Of a DNA stretch of 64,000 bases, positions 35,373-48,889 are shown in pieces. This DNA comes from Caprimulgus europaeus (taxonomy: Eukaryota; Chordata; Aves; Caprimulgiformes; Caprimulgidae), in the NCBI GenBank assembly GCA_907165065.1, contig OU015541.1, positions 4,960,001 to 5,024,000 of the forward strand. Direction: 5' to 3'. A program made the position numbers and the translations under genes. Position 1 is the stretch's first letter. Each line of letters opens with the position of its first letter. The notes beneath the pieces were generated by a model that was given only the letters and a program-made list of their open reading frames with translations, was not told where the DNA came from and did no database searches.

Positions 35373-38300
35373 CTTATGTCTAATTTTTGTCTTGTGTTTC
35401 CTTGAAATCTAAACAGCACGGATTATATTTGTACACTGATAACACTTGCATTCAGATGCACTGCCCTGCACTTTCCAGTTGCAGGTCTCTGTAGTCTTGC
35501 CAGCATGGCAGTTCCTTGTTACATGAAGTTCCTTTAGGGAACGTTGTATGAAAACCAAGGAATATGTAAATGGCAGCAGAAGAGTACAAATGGCTAAAAT
35601 TACGCTGTTCTTTGTTTATATGTAAAGAATTAGTAACAGCCATATGAATTGGTGTGTTTAACAGAATACAAATTGTGATTTATGAAGTGGAATCAGATGT
35701 GTTTTTAGGTCAACACCAAGAGTCATAGAGTATGAAGAAATATCATTCCGTGCTCGTGTTGAAAATGGGAGAAAACAGCAAATCTCTGACAGAACTCTCA
35801 CTTCAGGACGCCTAGCTGAGGGGTAGGGGGAAGAGGAGCAGTGAGGAACTGGGATCTGAGGAAGCACTTAAGTTTGTGCAAGGTCTTGGATTTTGAGTTT
35901 CTCAGTTCACAAATAAATTATGGTGCTTTTTGATTGTAAAGACTACCAGAAATGCTAGAGACAGAGCAAGACTGCTTTATGACTTTTCTGATGTTTCTTT
36001 GGTTGAAATTCAACCATACACAGCTGATTAGGAGGAAGCTATCTGGGACCAATCATTTAACTTCCAACCTTCTACTGGGGGATCTAGATCATGAATAAAA
36101 TTTAACCTATGCCTTAGTTCAAACATTAATTTCACTGTCTGTAAATTACTTGATGTAACCAATCTATAGATTTATCTATTTCTTTAGAATTCTTTCTAGG
36201 TCTGAAGATCTTAAAATATCATTTAGCCATATGTCATCAATAACATTTAATCAGCAATGTATTGGAAAGAATTTGGGTCTATCTTCTTTGAACCCCTAAA
36301 CTTTTCTCCAATAGCTTTCCTGAAAGCAGGCCCGCAGCATTGTCAGGAATTTGTATTTCTGTAGTTATCTCTAATTTAAACCAACAAATTCTGCAAATTG
36401 CTGCTTGCCCTCCCATCTCTTTCAGATAGTAGATGATGTCATTCTTGTTGACTTTACTACTCAACCTGGATCAGTCTTCAGTTTTACAAAAAATGAGTCG
36501 CAAAGTTGCATTAGAAGTGTCTGAATGTTTTCCTGAGCTTCCTCCTGCCCTGTCCACGGTTCAGCCTGGTGGGTGGTCTGTCAGCGGCTGAAGTGGATCA
36601 TGGAGCCTTAGACAAAGCAGTGTGAGAGTTCACATCGTGTAGCGGCTGCAGAGCTCTTTAGTATGTACTCATTACACAATATTCAAGCTGCTTCTGGTAT
36701 CTTTTCATTCCTTTCTAGCAGCACAGGCTAGCATGACTTCTAGTTCACCAAGGTCACCTTAGATGTTTGCTGTAAATGGTGGAACTTCTCCTGTGAAAGC
36801 TAAACTTAAACTTTAAATGTTATCCTGAATTGAGACACCAGTCCTAGTCTAAGCTGTTATGAAGTCATCCATTGATTTAATTGGGTTTGGGCTAGTTCCT
36901 TTATTTTGTGGCAGCTATTAGGGTGCATGCTGGATAAAAAAAAAAACAAACCACCACATGCAAACACCAATAAAACTCTTAAAAACTTGTATTTGTATTA
37001 CTTTACCACCCCTGGAAACTTTCAGGGCTTGCCTGCCATAGATTTTTGCATGCTACAATATAGAGTTGTCGCAGCACGTTTTCCCAGAGAGCTCTCTTTC
37101 CGTTTTGCATGTCTTAAGAGGTTTTCTTTTCTTTGAATATGTCAACTTTGAGCAATATTGATGATGATAATAAAACTGAGAAGTATTGCTGCAGGTGCAT
37201 TTATATTTTCAATCACACTTGACTCCTGCCTCTGTGCACCTACTTGGCAAGCAGAAGCTCATTTTCAGGAGACACTGATGGCTGAGTACAGAGTTCTTCC
37301 CATGGCCACAGAGCAGCAGTTGAAGACTGCTTTGTTTCAGAGCGCTGCAGGTAATTGCTTGGTGACAGGCAGAGCTTAATGTGTTTGAACTGCCTAGAGG
37401 GATGAGCTGACTCTGAAGAACTGCAAAAATTACAGAATTCAATAAGCAGACAGGGCCTGGCCTCAAGCCTGCATTTCAGTGAGGCTGTGTGACCTACCAG
37501 CTACTGCTAGGATGCAGCATGGGAATCCTGATATTATACAAGGGACAAAATGAGGAAAGCACTTTCACATCCAGTGCGGATACCCAGAGGGCACACGTAT
37601 ATTACAGAAAACTTATCTAACATGTCATGAAAATATGGGGGAAAAAAAAAAAACACGAAAACAACTGGCTGCTTTCCTGGACGCCTGGCAGCCAGGAGTT
37701 TGGAAAGGTGGGCACTCATCTAATGGCTAATGTGTTCTGTGTCTGTTAAAAATATGCACATGGTACCTTTGCTCAGTGCCTGAGTCTGTGTGGCACACGT
37801 GCAGCGTCTGTCCAGATGAACACATTGTACCTGAGGGTGATGCAAAGTCACTGGCCACTTGCAGGTTTTATTTGCCAGGTGCTACAGAGCCCTCAGTGCC
37901 CTGTTCAAGGTATCCAGACTTTGGGAAATGGCCACATTCATTCATTGTACAAGTCCATTGGAGTGAGAAGAATGATATTTCAGGAAGGAAATGGGCCTGG
38001 AGAAAGTAAGCAAGAGGGGTTGTCGTTAAAACTAGGGGAGGAGGATTTCATAATAAGTATCAGAATGCTCTGGAAATGCATTTCCCAGAGCAACAAGCTT
38101 TGTAGGCCAACTTACACAAGCCCCTGCCCCCAGCTACTGTTTCTGTGATGCATGCCCAGTCTTCTCTAGGTAAATTTCTTACAGCTATGCATTGCCAAAG
38201 GTATAACAGCAGGAATATTCCCAGCGCTGGCATAGCTTAGAGCGCTTACTTTCAAAGAAAATATTTTATTCAGATGTCAGAAATCTCCTGATCTGAGAGG

Positions 38301-39407
38301 GGGAAGGAGGGAGAGGGGAGTTCAGGCTAATGAGCTGTGAATATTTCATTAGTGATGAAGCATTTTTCTTGAGAAGGCTTTCTAAAGGAAAAAAAAGTGA
38401 GGAAAAAATCAAAATCTAAACACAAAAGAAGATAATGCAATTAACAGGCTTGGCCAAAATAATTAAAGATCTTAAGCATGTAGAAAATCCCTTTTCCAGA
38501 CTTGCTCCACCACAAAAAAAAAAGATAAATTTTCTCTAAAAGCTAGGTATGAGACCTAAGAAAGGAGAAGCAACTGTTAGGACTTGGTTGGAATGATAGC
38601 TTAATTTTTTATTTTTATAATTGCTACCCTCACAAAAGATTGAAGCAAAGCTAAAAATAAAAAAAGAAGTTGATTTAAGCTAAACACAACTAAACCCAAC
38701 TAATTTTCTCCTTCCTTTCTACCTCTAAATCCTACTGGAGGATTGTTTGGGCAAAGCACTTTATCCAATTTCACGTTCTCAAAACCAAAGCATTTTTTTT
38801 GAATTCTCCAGTTTTTTTTATTGTGGCTCAGAAGTTAAAGTTCTGTTTAATGTTGTATAGACATTACTCCATTTCTGATTAAGGTGAGGCTATACATCAA
38901 AGCTTCTCAGAGATATTGATGAGCTAATTTATTTATCTAGCACTGATTCTGACTTCTCACAGTTCTAATCAAATTTCTCTGGTAAGTTACTTCTCCTTGA
39001 CTCAGTCTGCCAAGCATTAGCCTGTCCGTCATTAATAAATGTTCCCACAGCATAAAACAAACCCATTCTGTTTAAATGCAAATAAGTCACGGGATTTCAT
39101 TACATAACAAATTTTGCCTTAGGTTATGTGTAGTCTTTGAAAGTGACTGTAATGTATTCCAAGCTTTTAATATTCCTGTCTAGTGTTTCTTTTTATTATT
39201 ATTATTCTCTTTTTGTTTGTCTGAAGTGGAAGAGATTATCTGTACTCTAGCGGAAGCCTTCAGAATATCCCACTATACCCAGGTTATGGGACTGAGCCTT
39301 TTTTTTTTTCCACAGAATAAATAAGTTTTGAACAAAAGGCTTCACTATATTAGTCAGATTCTTTTACTTGCCTCGCACTGCTGTTAAGCTGAAATGGATA
39401 ACATTAC
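35373..39407. other. Non-coding, no gene seen
   Basis: Mostly AT-rich. A possible exon reading ETLMAEYRVLPMATEQQ (about 37268-37350, AG acceptor TTTTCAG, donor CAG|GTAATT) has a poor pyrimidine tract and no family match, so it is not called. Poly-A tracts lie at 36937-36949 and 37641-37652. Confidence 0.45.
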
Positions 39408-39571
39408 CTTCAGTAGTCAGAGAGAAGGCAGCAGGTTGAGATGCAGCCAAAAATATCAGAATTAAGAAAATAAGATGTGTGCAGTTAGCCAAGGAAATTA
39501 TTTTCTTGTAGCAGTGGGAACAGCAGCTCTCGCAGAGAAACTTATCCCAAACCTTTGGCAAAATCAGGGTT
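39408..39571 (-). CDS. Candidate exon with a hydrophobic (signal or TM) segment
   Basis: On the minus strand an acceptor (CTCTCTAACTGCTTTCAG) ends before 39571, and a donor CTGAAG|GTAATG follows 39408. One frame is open across the 164 nt. It is rich in Cys (CESCCSHC) and then hydrophobic (THLIFLILIFLAAS) before QPAAFSLTTE. The order (basic YKK, hydrophobic core, small residues, then polar) resembles a signal peptide or a single membrane segment, although no in-frame ATG lies in the exon, so an upstream exon would be needed. Not recognised. Confidence 0.22.
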
Positions 39572-42500
39572 CTGAAAGCAGTTAGAGAGCAGTTTCCAAC
39601 AGCAACGTGACTCAGGATTCCTGTAAGGATGGAAGGTCTGTTTAAATGTGGCAGCCTAATAAAAGGACTTTTTGGTTTTGATCTCCCAATAAATTTAGTG
39701 ATAAACTCCTTGAGTGTTTGTTTAGACCCACCTGTAAAAATAACTTAATTGGGATAGAGTCTACTTTACAGCATTCTTTTTTTTTTCTTGATCTATTATA
39801 ATTTTCTGACCCTAATTTCCTGCTGCCTCATTTGGTTTGAATTGGACCAGTTCATGATAAAAGTCTTTCCCATAAGGCGTAAATTCTGTCTAGGGGAGAA
39901 ATCTTTGTAGATATTTGTTCTGTGAATTGGAATAATAAACTGTTATAATACTGCTATGGATTTGAAAGCTACTTTAGCCAATTGCAGCAAGTCTGAAACT
40001 TATTTAATTATCATTCATTTTTCAGTTGATTCCACTGTGCAATTTGAGATAAGCTTTTTGCTTTGGTCTTCCCTTTGGCAAAAATGCAAAACCCTTGTCC
40101 ACCAAATGCACACAGGTACTATGGACTTGTGTTACTGACATGTCTGTACTTTAATTGAAGCTCTGAATGAATGTTTTAAATAACACATCACAAATATTTT
40201 TCACAGAGTATTTCATAAATGTATTTAGAAATTATAATGCAGATTATTCTCAGTCTTGAATCAGTGATGTGAAGTGCCTTACGTTCCTAACGTGGAAGAC
40301 TCGGTGGTACTGAATTCAGTACGGCTATTCTTTGGTCGCGTCCGTGCAGGTTGTCACTGGTGCTGTTGGCTGTAGATGTTAATACTCTGTCACATCTTAT
40401 TCTGAGGGTTTGTATTTACTTTTGATTTTTTTTTTCTTGTCAGTTTGACATCTCTAGCACAAGAGCATGTTCTTTCAAAATCCAAACTTTTAATGTGGTT
40501 TACTTTATCATAAACTTTCTGAAATCCTTTGCAACATTTTTTTTAACAGTTTTTCAATTTGCAGCTTTAAGGTTATGACTAAATAACATAATGTAATCAC
40601 TTTAAATTGTTTTGAATGCTGATTTGATTATCTTTTACACAGATCAGTAGTAATTGTGTTGGGCAATATATGTGCACATTTTTTTGACACTCCCAGTTAA
40701 ATAAATGAACAGGTATTGTATATATTTAAAAAAAAAAAAATCTAACTGCAGTTGCTCTTGTGACACAGCAGGTTTTTAAGGCTCCCTTCAAAGGTGCTGC
40801 TGGAGGACTTCTAGGCTCTCCCTTATTTATGATGTTAACGTTGTGGTAACACTGGCTTCAGGGGAGGGACTCTTCAAAGCTTCCAGCTGCTTAACAGCAC
40901 AAGGAATTTGTGCTGCCAAGTGCCTTAGCTACTTTTGAAAATCACATTGTGTGTATGAACCTAACTGTAAGGACAGATATTTGCTTGGACCATCATTTGG
41001 ATTAGGTGGATGCCTCTAGTGCAAAAGAAGACAGAAAAATACAGAAACTATCTGGAATTAAAGTTAAAACATTGACTGAGATCTGTAAATATACATGGGT
41101 ATTTGTTGCAGATGGAAGTGGAAGGACTTAAGGTTGCTTAAAGAATCAGTGTCAAAGATATCAGAGAAAGGCAATTTTAATATGACTTTGTAGACGAAAC
41201 ATGACTTAAGAGTTGGATGGCAAGGTTCACTCTACTACCTATTACACCAAAAGCGTACAAAAGAGGAGTGTATGATTATGTGTTTTGTGTGACTTTGAGG
41301 TAGCAGCAATCTGAGGTTAAAATAGCAGCAATTTGAGGTTCATTAAAGCTATTATAATAAATCACCAGATTGGATTATATGATTTTCGAACAAACTTGAT
41401 TCATTGGTAATCAACAATCAATTGATTCTTAAAGTTTCTTAAATCATGTGCAGACACACACAGGGATATAGATATATGTATAAAATGTATAAATATAAAG
41501 GGATATCTATTAAAAATTCCCCCTGAGTTCAGTGAAATACATCAATGCTTTAGCATTCCTCAGTGGTTGAAGGGTTGAGTCTGGAGGGGTTTGCTATGGT
41601 CCTCCAGTTTCGCAGCTGAAGTTCATGAGCCCTGAGAGGCATCCCACTCAGAGGGAGCTGCTGGTCGCAGCCCACTGCAGTCCAGGAGAGCTCAAAGGGT
41701 CTCACTTCAAACTGTGGTTTGTAGGGTTGGGAGATGGTTGGCTTTAGTCATTGCCCTCTCTTTTGCTTTGGCCACAACTTGCTTTATGTAGTTCTGGTAC
41801 TCCAACAATTCCAGTATTTTCCAGATTGTACAGTTCTGGTACCTGGCAAATCAGTACAATCCAGGCAGCAAGTGCTTTGGGCACCGTTAGGGGATGCCTG
41901 TCCCACTCACTGCACCTGTAACTGAGGCAGGGACACAATGTTGGCCTTTCCTGTGGTTGCACAGTGGCCCAGGGGGCTGCGCTATCTCAGTACCTCCACA
42001 GGAAAATCTTTGTGGATCGGGGTGGAAATTGCATATCAAAATAATTAAAATAGTGACTAAAGCGTGAATTTTCAGGAAGAGAATAATTTAGTTTTCAGGT
42101 TCTGATCTGAAGCCTACTGAAATAAAAGGAACTTTGACTTTGCAGAGTGTAATGCTTGGGGTAGTTTTTGAGAGCCTTTCCTTCATTGAATAGTACAAGG
42201 AGTCTCCATGAAGTCTGTAAGATATTAGACATCTTGTGCCTCTTAGGGATACGGTGGTGATTAACAGTGAAAAGCATCCTGATAAAGTAAACTAAATAAA
42301 ATAATAATTGTGTCTTGAGTGATTAACAGAGTGTATTGTTGGATAGAATCTTTTGGAGGGAATTTTATAAGACATTGGGATCCTTTCCTGCAAAATTAGT
42401 CATAGCCAGTCAAAACACTTTTGTACCAAGTACCAAGCTAGCTTTTCTCATGTGCTTATGCTTGTTGCTTGATTCTCAGTAGACTAATCTGAAATCGGAT

Positions 42501-45285
42501 CTTAAGTATGAAAGAGCAAGACCTTGCATTTTACGTATTCTACAGCATCAGGCATTGGAAAAATAATAAAACCATTTTTAACAAACTTGTTAGATTGTTC
42601 TATAAGCCGGTACTTTTTCATCATTACACTATATTACATCTAATCTTCTGTAAGTGTTCCTGCTTATTGCTTTTTTAATGAATACATTTCTCAGTTCTGA
42701 GTTATGGCTAGTCCTATGGTTTTAGGAGGGGCAGGTATTGTTACAAACACAGGTGGTTTTGGTTCATTTCCAAAGTAAAAATTATTAACTAAGTGTTGGC
42801 AGCTGCATCTTCCATTTTATATATATTTAAATCTATTTTATGTTAAGAGTTCTTTGTTCTAGATATAAGGGTGGGAAGTGCATCTATACCCTGTGACCTA
42901 ATCAACCTTTCAGAGTTCCCAGTGGCAGTCAAGCCCTGGAAAGAACATTTTGATAACAAGGCTGTTGAAGAGTTCTCCAAAGTCCTGTTAGAATGATGGC
43001 TTGGAATTGATATAATGCCAATACCTGTGACAAGTGTGTAAAACTCAAAAGTAACCTTACTGTTGTGTTTATAGTGCTTTGTTGGTTTTCCATAAAGCTG
43101 CTTTACATGGCCCATAAAGGCAGACTGTGCAGGGCAGTCTCCTGTCGTGCTTTTGCACTGACAGTGTGCTGATCACAAGGCAGAAGAATGTTCAGAAGTG
43201 ATGTTACACTTTAGAGACTTTGAATTGCCAAACTAGCGGCAAGTCTACTCTACCCCCTGATGAACATTGGTCAATACTGTGACAATTCCTAAATAAATTG
43301 CCTCACTGACCCTGCTCATGGTTTTCTTCAGGGTGCCCCATTTAAGCCTGCAGCCATCACCTTTCTTGGTGTCGAGTTCCATAGTGTGCTCAGTCCAATC
43401 TGAGGCCTTAGGCTCTAAACTTCTGTTGTTCATTTCGATCTCCTTCAACAGGTCAGGTCAACACCTGCAGCTCCATTCTCTGCAGCATTATAACACACAT
43501 TTTGTTGCTGAAAAGCAATATGTTACTTAAACTGAAACACTTCAGATAAAGCAATTTTCAAAAAAAGCACTCTGACGTGTCTCCACGTCCGCCTTTCTCA
43601 ACTCACTGTTCTCCCTCTGCAAATGTAAAGTCCTGTGCTGTGTCAGGTGTTGTGAACAGTGAAAACACTTTTTCAACTCTCCTGATTGGGGGTGAAATCC
43701 AGAAAGACTGATCTCCTATTTTATTGTTGTTACCTTGCTTTAAATATCTCAAATGTCTTCATTTCCTGAAGGATTCTTTCTTTCACTATTTGGAAAACAA
43801 ATAAAAATACAATGCATGTTGTTGTAATGTTCTCAGAAACTTCTTGTCCCTGAGGGGAAGGATGTGGCTTTAAGGTCTTCCTATGCCCTTAAATTTTACT
43901 TAATTTTACACAGATATCTGAAAGATACTTCTTCTTTATTCAAGGTGCTAGTACCCTTGAATGTTTAAAAAAATAAAGAAAAAGAGAGATCATTTAATAG
44001 CAAAAAAATCAGTAAATGCTATGTCCCTGATTTCTTTGAAGCTGTATGAGTTTTATCACTATCATAAATTCTGAATGAATGTCTTCCAACCTGTAGAAAT
44101 CCGTTGACAATATGACCTGTTAATTGGTTCTAAAATTGTCTTGACAAATTGTAATCTCACAGAGATTTTCTGTTTACCTTGAGGCTTGTTCCAAACAGAA
44201 TTGCTTCTGCTTTCCACTTCTAAAAGCTTGCACTTATTTTCTTAAGTCATTCTTCACTTTGTGATAAAGACATGTTACAGAGATGTTCTTAACTATCCTT
44301 AGTTATGCCTTTAAAAATTGACAAGAATACTACTGTGAGTTAATACATCTGATGATTCCTTCTAAATAAAAAAAGGGGGGGAAAAAAGTCCCTATCTGAA
44401 CATGAAAGTATGTAATGTTTGCAAGGTTCTGTGTTATGCCAGGAAAAAATCCATAAAGAAAGTGCAACTGAATGGTGAAATTGGAGACAGTTTCTTTGGG
44501 TGGAAGGGGGAGGTTCCCTCACATGTGAAGAGGCTCAACTTTTGAACAGCTTAACTCCACACTTCTCCTATTTTTGTTGGTATAAAGTTAATCTCAAACT
44601 TTTAACAGTTTTGCAGATGTAGTCTTAGATGAACGATCATGTGACTATGAAATGTGGTATAGAGATGACCAAATCAGTTTACATTCATCAGCTTGGTAAC
44701 AGCAGTTTTAGACGCAGTAGTGTGTCACACCATGGAAGCTAATTCACTGTTCAAAAAAAGTAGTTTTATCTGCCTGTGGGTGTATGCAAGGTAAATTGGC
44801 TGAAATGGAGTTGCTGTGGTTAAACCACTTTCAGTACTTGAGCTAGGTAACTTTAAATTAATTTTGAGGTTAATTCATCCATCCCTAGACTGAAGAGCAG
44901 ACAGCACTGTAAGCAAACTGTAAGTAAAGAACTTAAAACCAGAGATAATATACTGAATAATTAAATGTCTACTCTAAAGAGAGTCTGCCCTGCTGCTGGG
45001 TGTTGAAAGTGATCATGAACACACATCAACCGTCTAGGGCTGTCTCTGGATTTTCTTTGTGTGTTTGCTTAGCTTGGTTTAGTTTCTGAAATTTTTAATT
45101 TATTTTATTTCTATAAAATCATTTGTGGTGATGGTGATCCTTGGCTTTGCTCATAAATGTGCTGTGGTAGCTCCTTGCTGCGCTTGAGCCGTCCATGGTT
45201 GCTTAGTAGATGCTATGATGTTCTGGGAAATTTCTGTGGGCAGAACAAAGAGATGGCATGAGCCTTTCTGAGGTCCTTCCCTCAG
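39572..45285. other. Non-coding, no gene seen
   Basis: AT-rich sequence with T-runs (39778-39787) and an A-run (40727-40740), the CpG palindrome patch at 40281-40345, and an imperfect 23-bp duplication at 41298-41341 (TAGCAGCAATCTGAGGTT / TAGCAGCAATTTGAGGTT). A moderately GC-richer stretch at 41560-41990 holds open frames on both strands but nothing recognisable. Confidence 0.5.
40281..40345. other. CpG-dense patch with two palindromes
   Basis: Seven CpGs lie in about 62 bp within otherwise CpG-poor DNA. It contains a perfect 16-bp palindrome, GTACTGAATTCAGTAC (40307-40322), and a shorter inverted repeat, ACGTT-CCT-AACGT (40281-40293). No element family is recognised. It could be a transcription-factor cluster or the relic of an inserted element. 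Confidence 0.5.
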
Positions 45286-45292
45286 TTCCAGT

Positions 45293-45323
45293 TGTCTCTA
45301 CAGTGGAATATTCTGTAGAGACA
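45293..45323. repeat. Perfect 11-bp inverted repeat (hairpin)
   Basis: Arms TGTCTCTACAG (45293-45303) and CTGTAGAGACA (45313-45323) are exact reverse complements around a 9-nt loop, TGGAATATT. There is no T-run typical of a bacterial terminator, and none is expected here. Meaning unknown. Confidence 0.85.
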
Positions 45324-45374
45324 GAGGTGATGGGAGTCCTTCCAGATGGATGACTGACTCAGGTTCCAGTGCAG

Positions 45375-48300
45375 GTAATGTGTTTAATTTTCAATAAAAC
45401 TTAGCACCAGAGAAAGACTGCATGGTATAAAAACAAATTGTCATCGCTGTAACTGGAGTTTTTTCTTTAAACAACTTTTGAAGTGCCTGTCACTTCAAGA
45501 TGCTTCTCTTTTTCCTCAAAAGGTATATGATGATGCTTCAGAAAATTAGGAACCTTCCAGTGGCTTTAGAGCTAAAAAAGATTCACAGACATCTTCAGTG
45601 GGTTACACTTATCACCTTTCCAATCTCTCTTCAAGATGAAAGATGAAACAGTCTGACTTGAAACAAAGACATAAACCCTATCTTGTCTTTGAACTGTTTG
45701 CCAAGGAAGTAATGGGCTTATGGGGTTTACCTGTGCAGTGCTGACTCTTGCTGAGAACAGCAGCTTTTAATGAAGCATAGAAAATATTTGAAATTTAGAT
45801 ATATTTTGGTAAGGGGGGAAAGGATTTTTGTTTGAACAAACTGTAATTCTGAAATGCTTCTAAGTAGTCACCTAACAATTCTGTTAATATCCCAGAGCTG
45901 TTTTCTGCATAGCTGTGGACATCTATATACTTCAATTTCAACTGAGCCTTGTATTCTAGAAGTCAGTGCTTATATTTTTAAAATTAAAATAATTGTAATA
46001 GCCCTAAAATACGGCTTTAATTTCTTCAAAGAAGCCGTGTGTGGATTTTAACTTCTTCCTTCTGGGCAACTTGAATCTTTGAGGATTTGTTTTCCAAATA
46101 CGCAGGCTGGTGCATAACTTCCTATGTGAAGCTATTCCTATTGACTTCAACAGGACTGTTCATATGGAGAAAGTGTGTACATGGATGTTTGTAGAATCAA
46201 AGTACTATGAAAAAAACAGAAAAGGAAGATAAATGTCTTTACAGCCAAGATTGTCCAGGAGTTCTGTGCTGGTATATTTCTACTCATTGATTTTATGCAT
46301 CTTATTAATGCATATAAAGAAGATTTACTAAAAATATGTATTCAGAAAAGATGAGAACAATCCCAGAAAATCTCAAGGCATCATATAGTAGGGACTTATA
46401 ATAAGAAATACAGATTATTTTGCTGTAGAGCCTTCAGCTGTACAGTAGACTATCTTCCTGTACTGAATACATATAATAAACAGATGGCCATGGAAGGATA
46501 AAATGTCAGATTAGATGAGCAAAATGTCAGATTAGATAGACAAACTGGGAGCACAAGTAGATCACAAAGATTGAGAAGCACTAAAGTCTAAGTTCTTAAC
46601 CAAGGAAGCTTCTTAAGAAGTGAAAAATTCTGCTAGGTCTCATGCTGAAGCAGAAATGTAGAGAAGTGTTTGAAGTAGATTACCGATAAGGGGAGAGGCA
46701 TTCATGTAGCCAGGATCCATGAAGTGAAGTTACTTACCTAAAAATTATTCCAAAACTAGTACTTAAAAAACACACAGTAATTAAGTTTTAATGAAATATT
46801 TATATGTACAGGAAACTGCATGTGTTCATCATACAGAAAGCCCTAAAAAGTTACTTTTTGGGTTCTCCTGTACTTAAACAATCAGATGACCAAAGAGCAT
46901 GCAGAATTAACGATGCAAACAGAAACCTATGTCTGCTCTACCAAGCAAGGGTCTTTTAAGGGGAAAAAGAGCCTCCACACTTGGCATTTAGGATCCTTAA
47001 ACCATACTGAAAGCTGCTCTCTCCTGCTCTTCAGTGAGGTGCTGTTCTTTATTCTTGCAGATGTTCCGCTAACACGTCGCTCTGATACGTAGCAGATACT
47101 GAGCCGTTATTTCAGGTGTTCCATTAGGCACTCTGTTTCTCCATTTCAGTCCCCTACAGTCACACTTGAGTCACTCCACAGCTGATGTGATCCAGAAGTC
47201 TAGACAAAGGCCTTTTTAATCATATCAGTTCTAATTAATTCTCCAGTTTACAATCAAATCTGCTTACAACAGGTAACTTTAGTACTGTATGACTCATTGC
47301 TAAGTCATCTTACTTTCTTTTTATGGAGTACTGTTGAGATTTCTCAAAATCCTAGACTAAGCTGCTTTGTGATTAACAAATCTGCTGTGGTTAGTCAAAG
47401 TCTGAAATCTTTGTTCCCTTCCCATTTTTGAACTCACAGGCTTCAAGCAAGAGGGAAGCACAACAATATGGATTTCTTCAGTTCTTGTAATACAATTCAA
47501 AAATCTTGTGAATGAAAAACTAATCTGATGGGGTGTGACAAGCAGTGTAACATATGGTGGCCACATTAGTTTTTCAGACCCAGAAGCAGCACAGCAGAGT
47601 GAAGCTGGACCAAAAAGAGTATTTCTTAAAGCATCATTGTGATTCTGTTGTCTTCATCCTCCTAAGACTCATCTTTCTTGATCACTTGCTTATTGGCATT
47701 CAGGTTCATGAGAAGAGAGAAGCCTTGAAATAATATTCTACTTGAATAACGTTTGTTGTCATTTAAGACCATCCAAGTAGCCAACATGGAAAAGAATTAC
47801 TGCCTTTCTTTTTGCAGTAGCTTAAACATAGCTGAGGACTGTTTCTGTGTGTGTCCTCCTCTGATCATCTTTGTACTAAACCAGATTTTCTCTGCCTGCG
47901 GACAGTTTGTGAAATAATTGCGTAGACAATACTTTTTTAACCAGGTATGCACATGTTCATATGCATGCAAGCAAAGCATGAGAGGAACAAACTTAAATTA
48001 ATGAAAGGTTAGTCTCATTTTTATTTGATTGAAAGTGGAGACTAGTATGGGAACACTGCACAACTTGCACAACAAATCCAAGAAACTATGTATAAGGATT
48101 AGCTGATTCTTGGACTGGAATATATGTAAGAACACAGGCAGAACACTTCCAGATTTTCACTCTGCAGTTACACACATGTTTGCAAAGATCTTTTGACCAT
48201 CTTTGTTATTATTCTGGGCTCATTCTTTACTTACTGAGAGGTCTTTTTAGACACAGTACTGTGGAAGAGGAGGGATTAGTTTGTGCATCTTTCAAGCAAT

Positions 48301-48870
48301 GCTATTATCCAAAGCTATCAATGCTGTCGTTGTTTAGGTGTTAGTGTGATATTGTCTATCCCAGGTTCAGTTTGTGACCAGGTACAGTCCCAGACTCTCC
48401 ACTGTAGTATGTCAACATGCCCAATTATTTCCCACCTTATGAGGTGGTAGCAACACAAAGAGCTGTAGAAATCCATTCTATCCCCTCTACAGTGTTTTCA
48501 TGTGCCTAGGGAAAACTTCACCCCCTTTTGGGGAAGCAGGATTTGTGGTAAAGCAAAGACCAATGGTTCACTTTGACATGTTTTGTTCAAAGCAGCTATA
48601 AAGTACTTTTTTGCTTTGGCACATCTTGTTCTGAGTTACACATTCATGCAGATAAGCCCTAGGGCATGCAGGATTTGGCCCTAGTGAGGATTTGAATGAA
48701 TGCTAGGTAAAGTCAGGAAAGATTCTGTTATCTTTCAATAAGTTTTGAATTAAGTCTTAATGAAAACTTAGATTCTAGGCATCCCTACACATCTGAATTT
48801 TACTGCTTCTTCATTTCTGTCAATGCAGATGAAGGATGTCTGCGTGCAGAAAGCTGCCATAGGGCCAAGG
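45375..48870. other. Non-coding, no gene seen
   Basis: AT-rich. It includes a 21-bp-period duplication (AAAATGTCAGATTAGAT at 46500-46516 and 46521-46537). A possible 24-nt microexon on the minus strand (48235-48258, TCCCTCCTCTTCCACAG acceptor, TCA|GTAAGT donor) is noted under findings. No gene is called. Confidence 0.5.
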
Positions 48871-48889
48871 AATTGTTTTTTCCCCCCTG

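Noticed and set aside
37158-37379. Signal-peptide-like open frame and a possible exon ending CAG|GTAATT
   Set aside because: The hydrophobic start is short, the acceptor is weak, and no conserved motif is visible.
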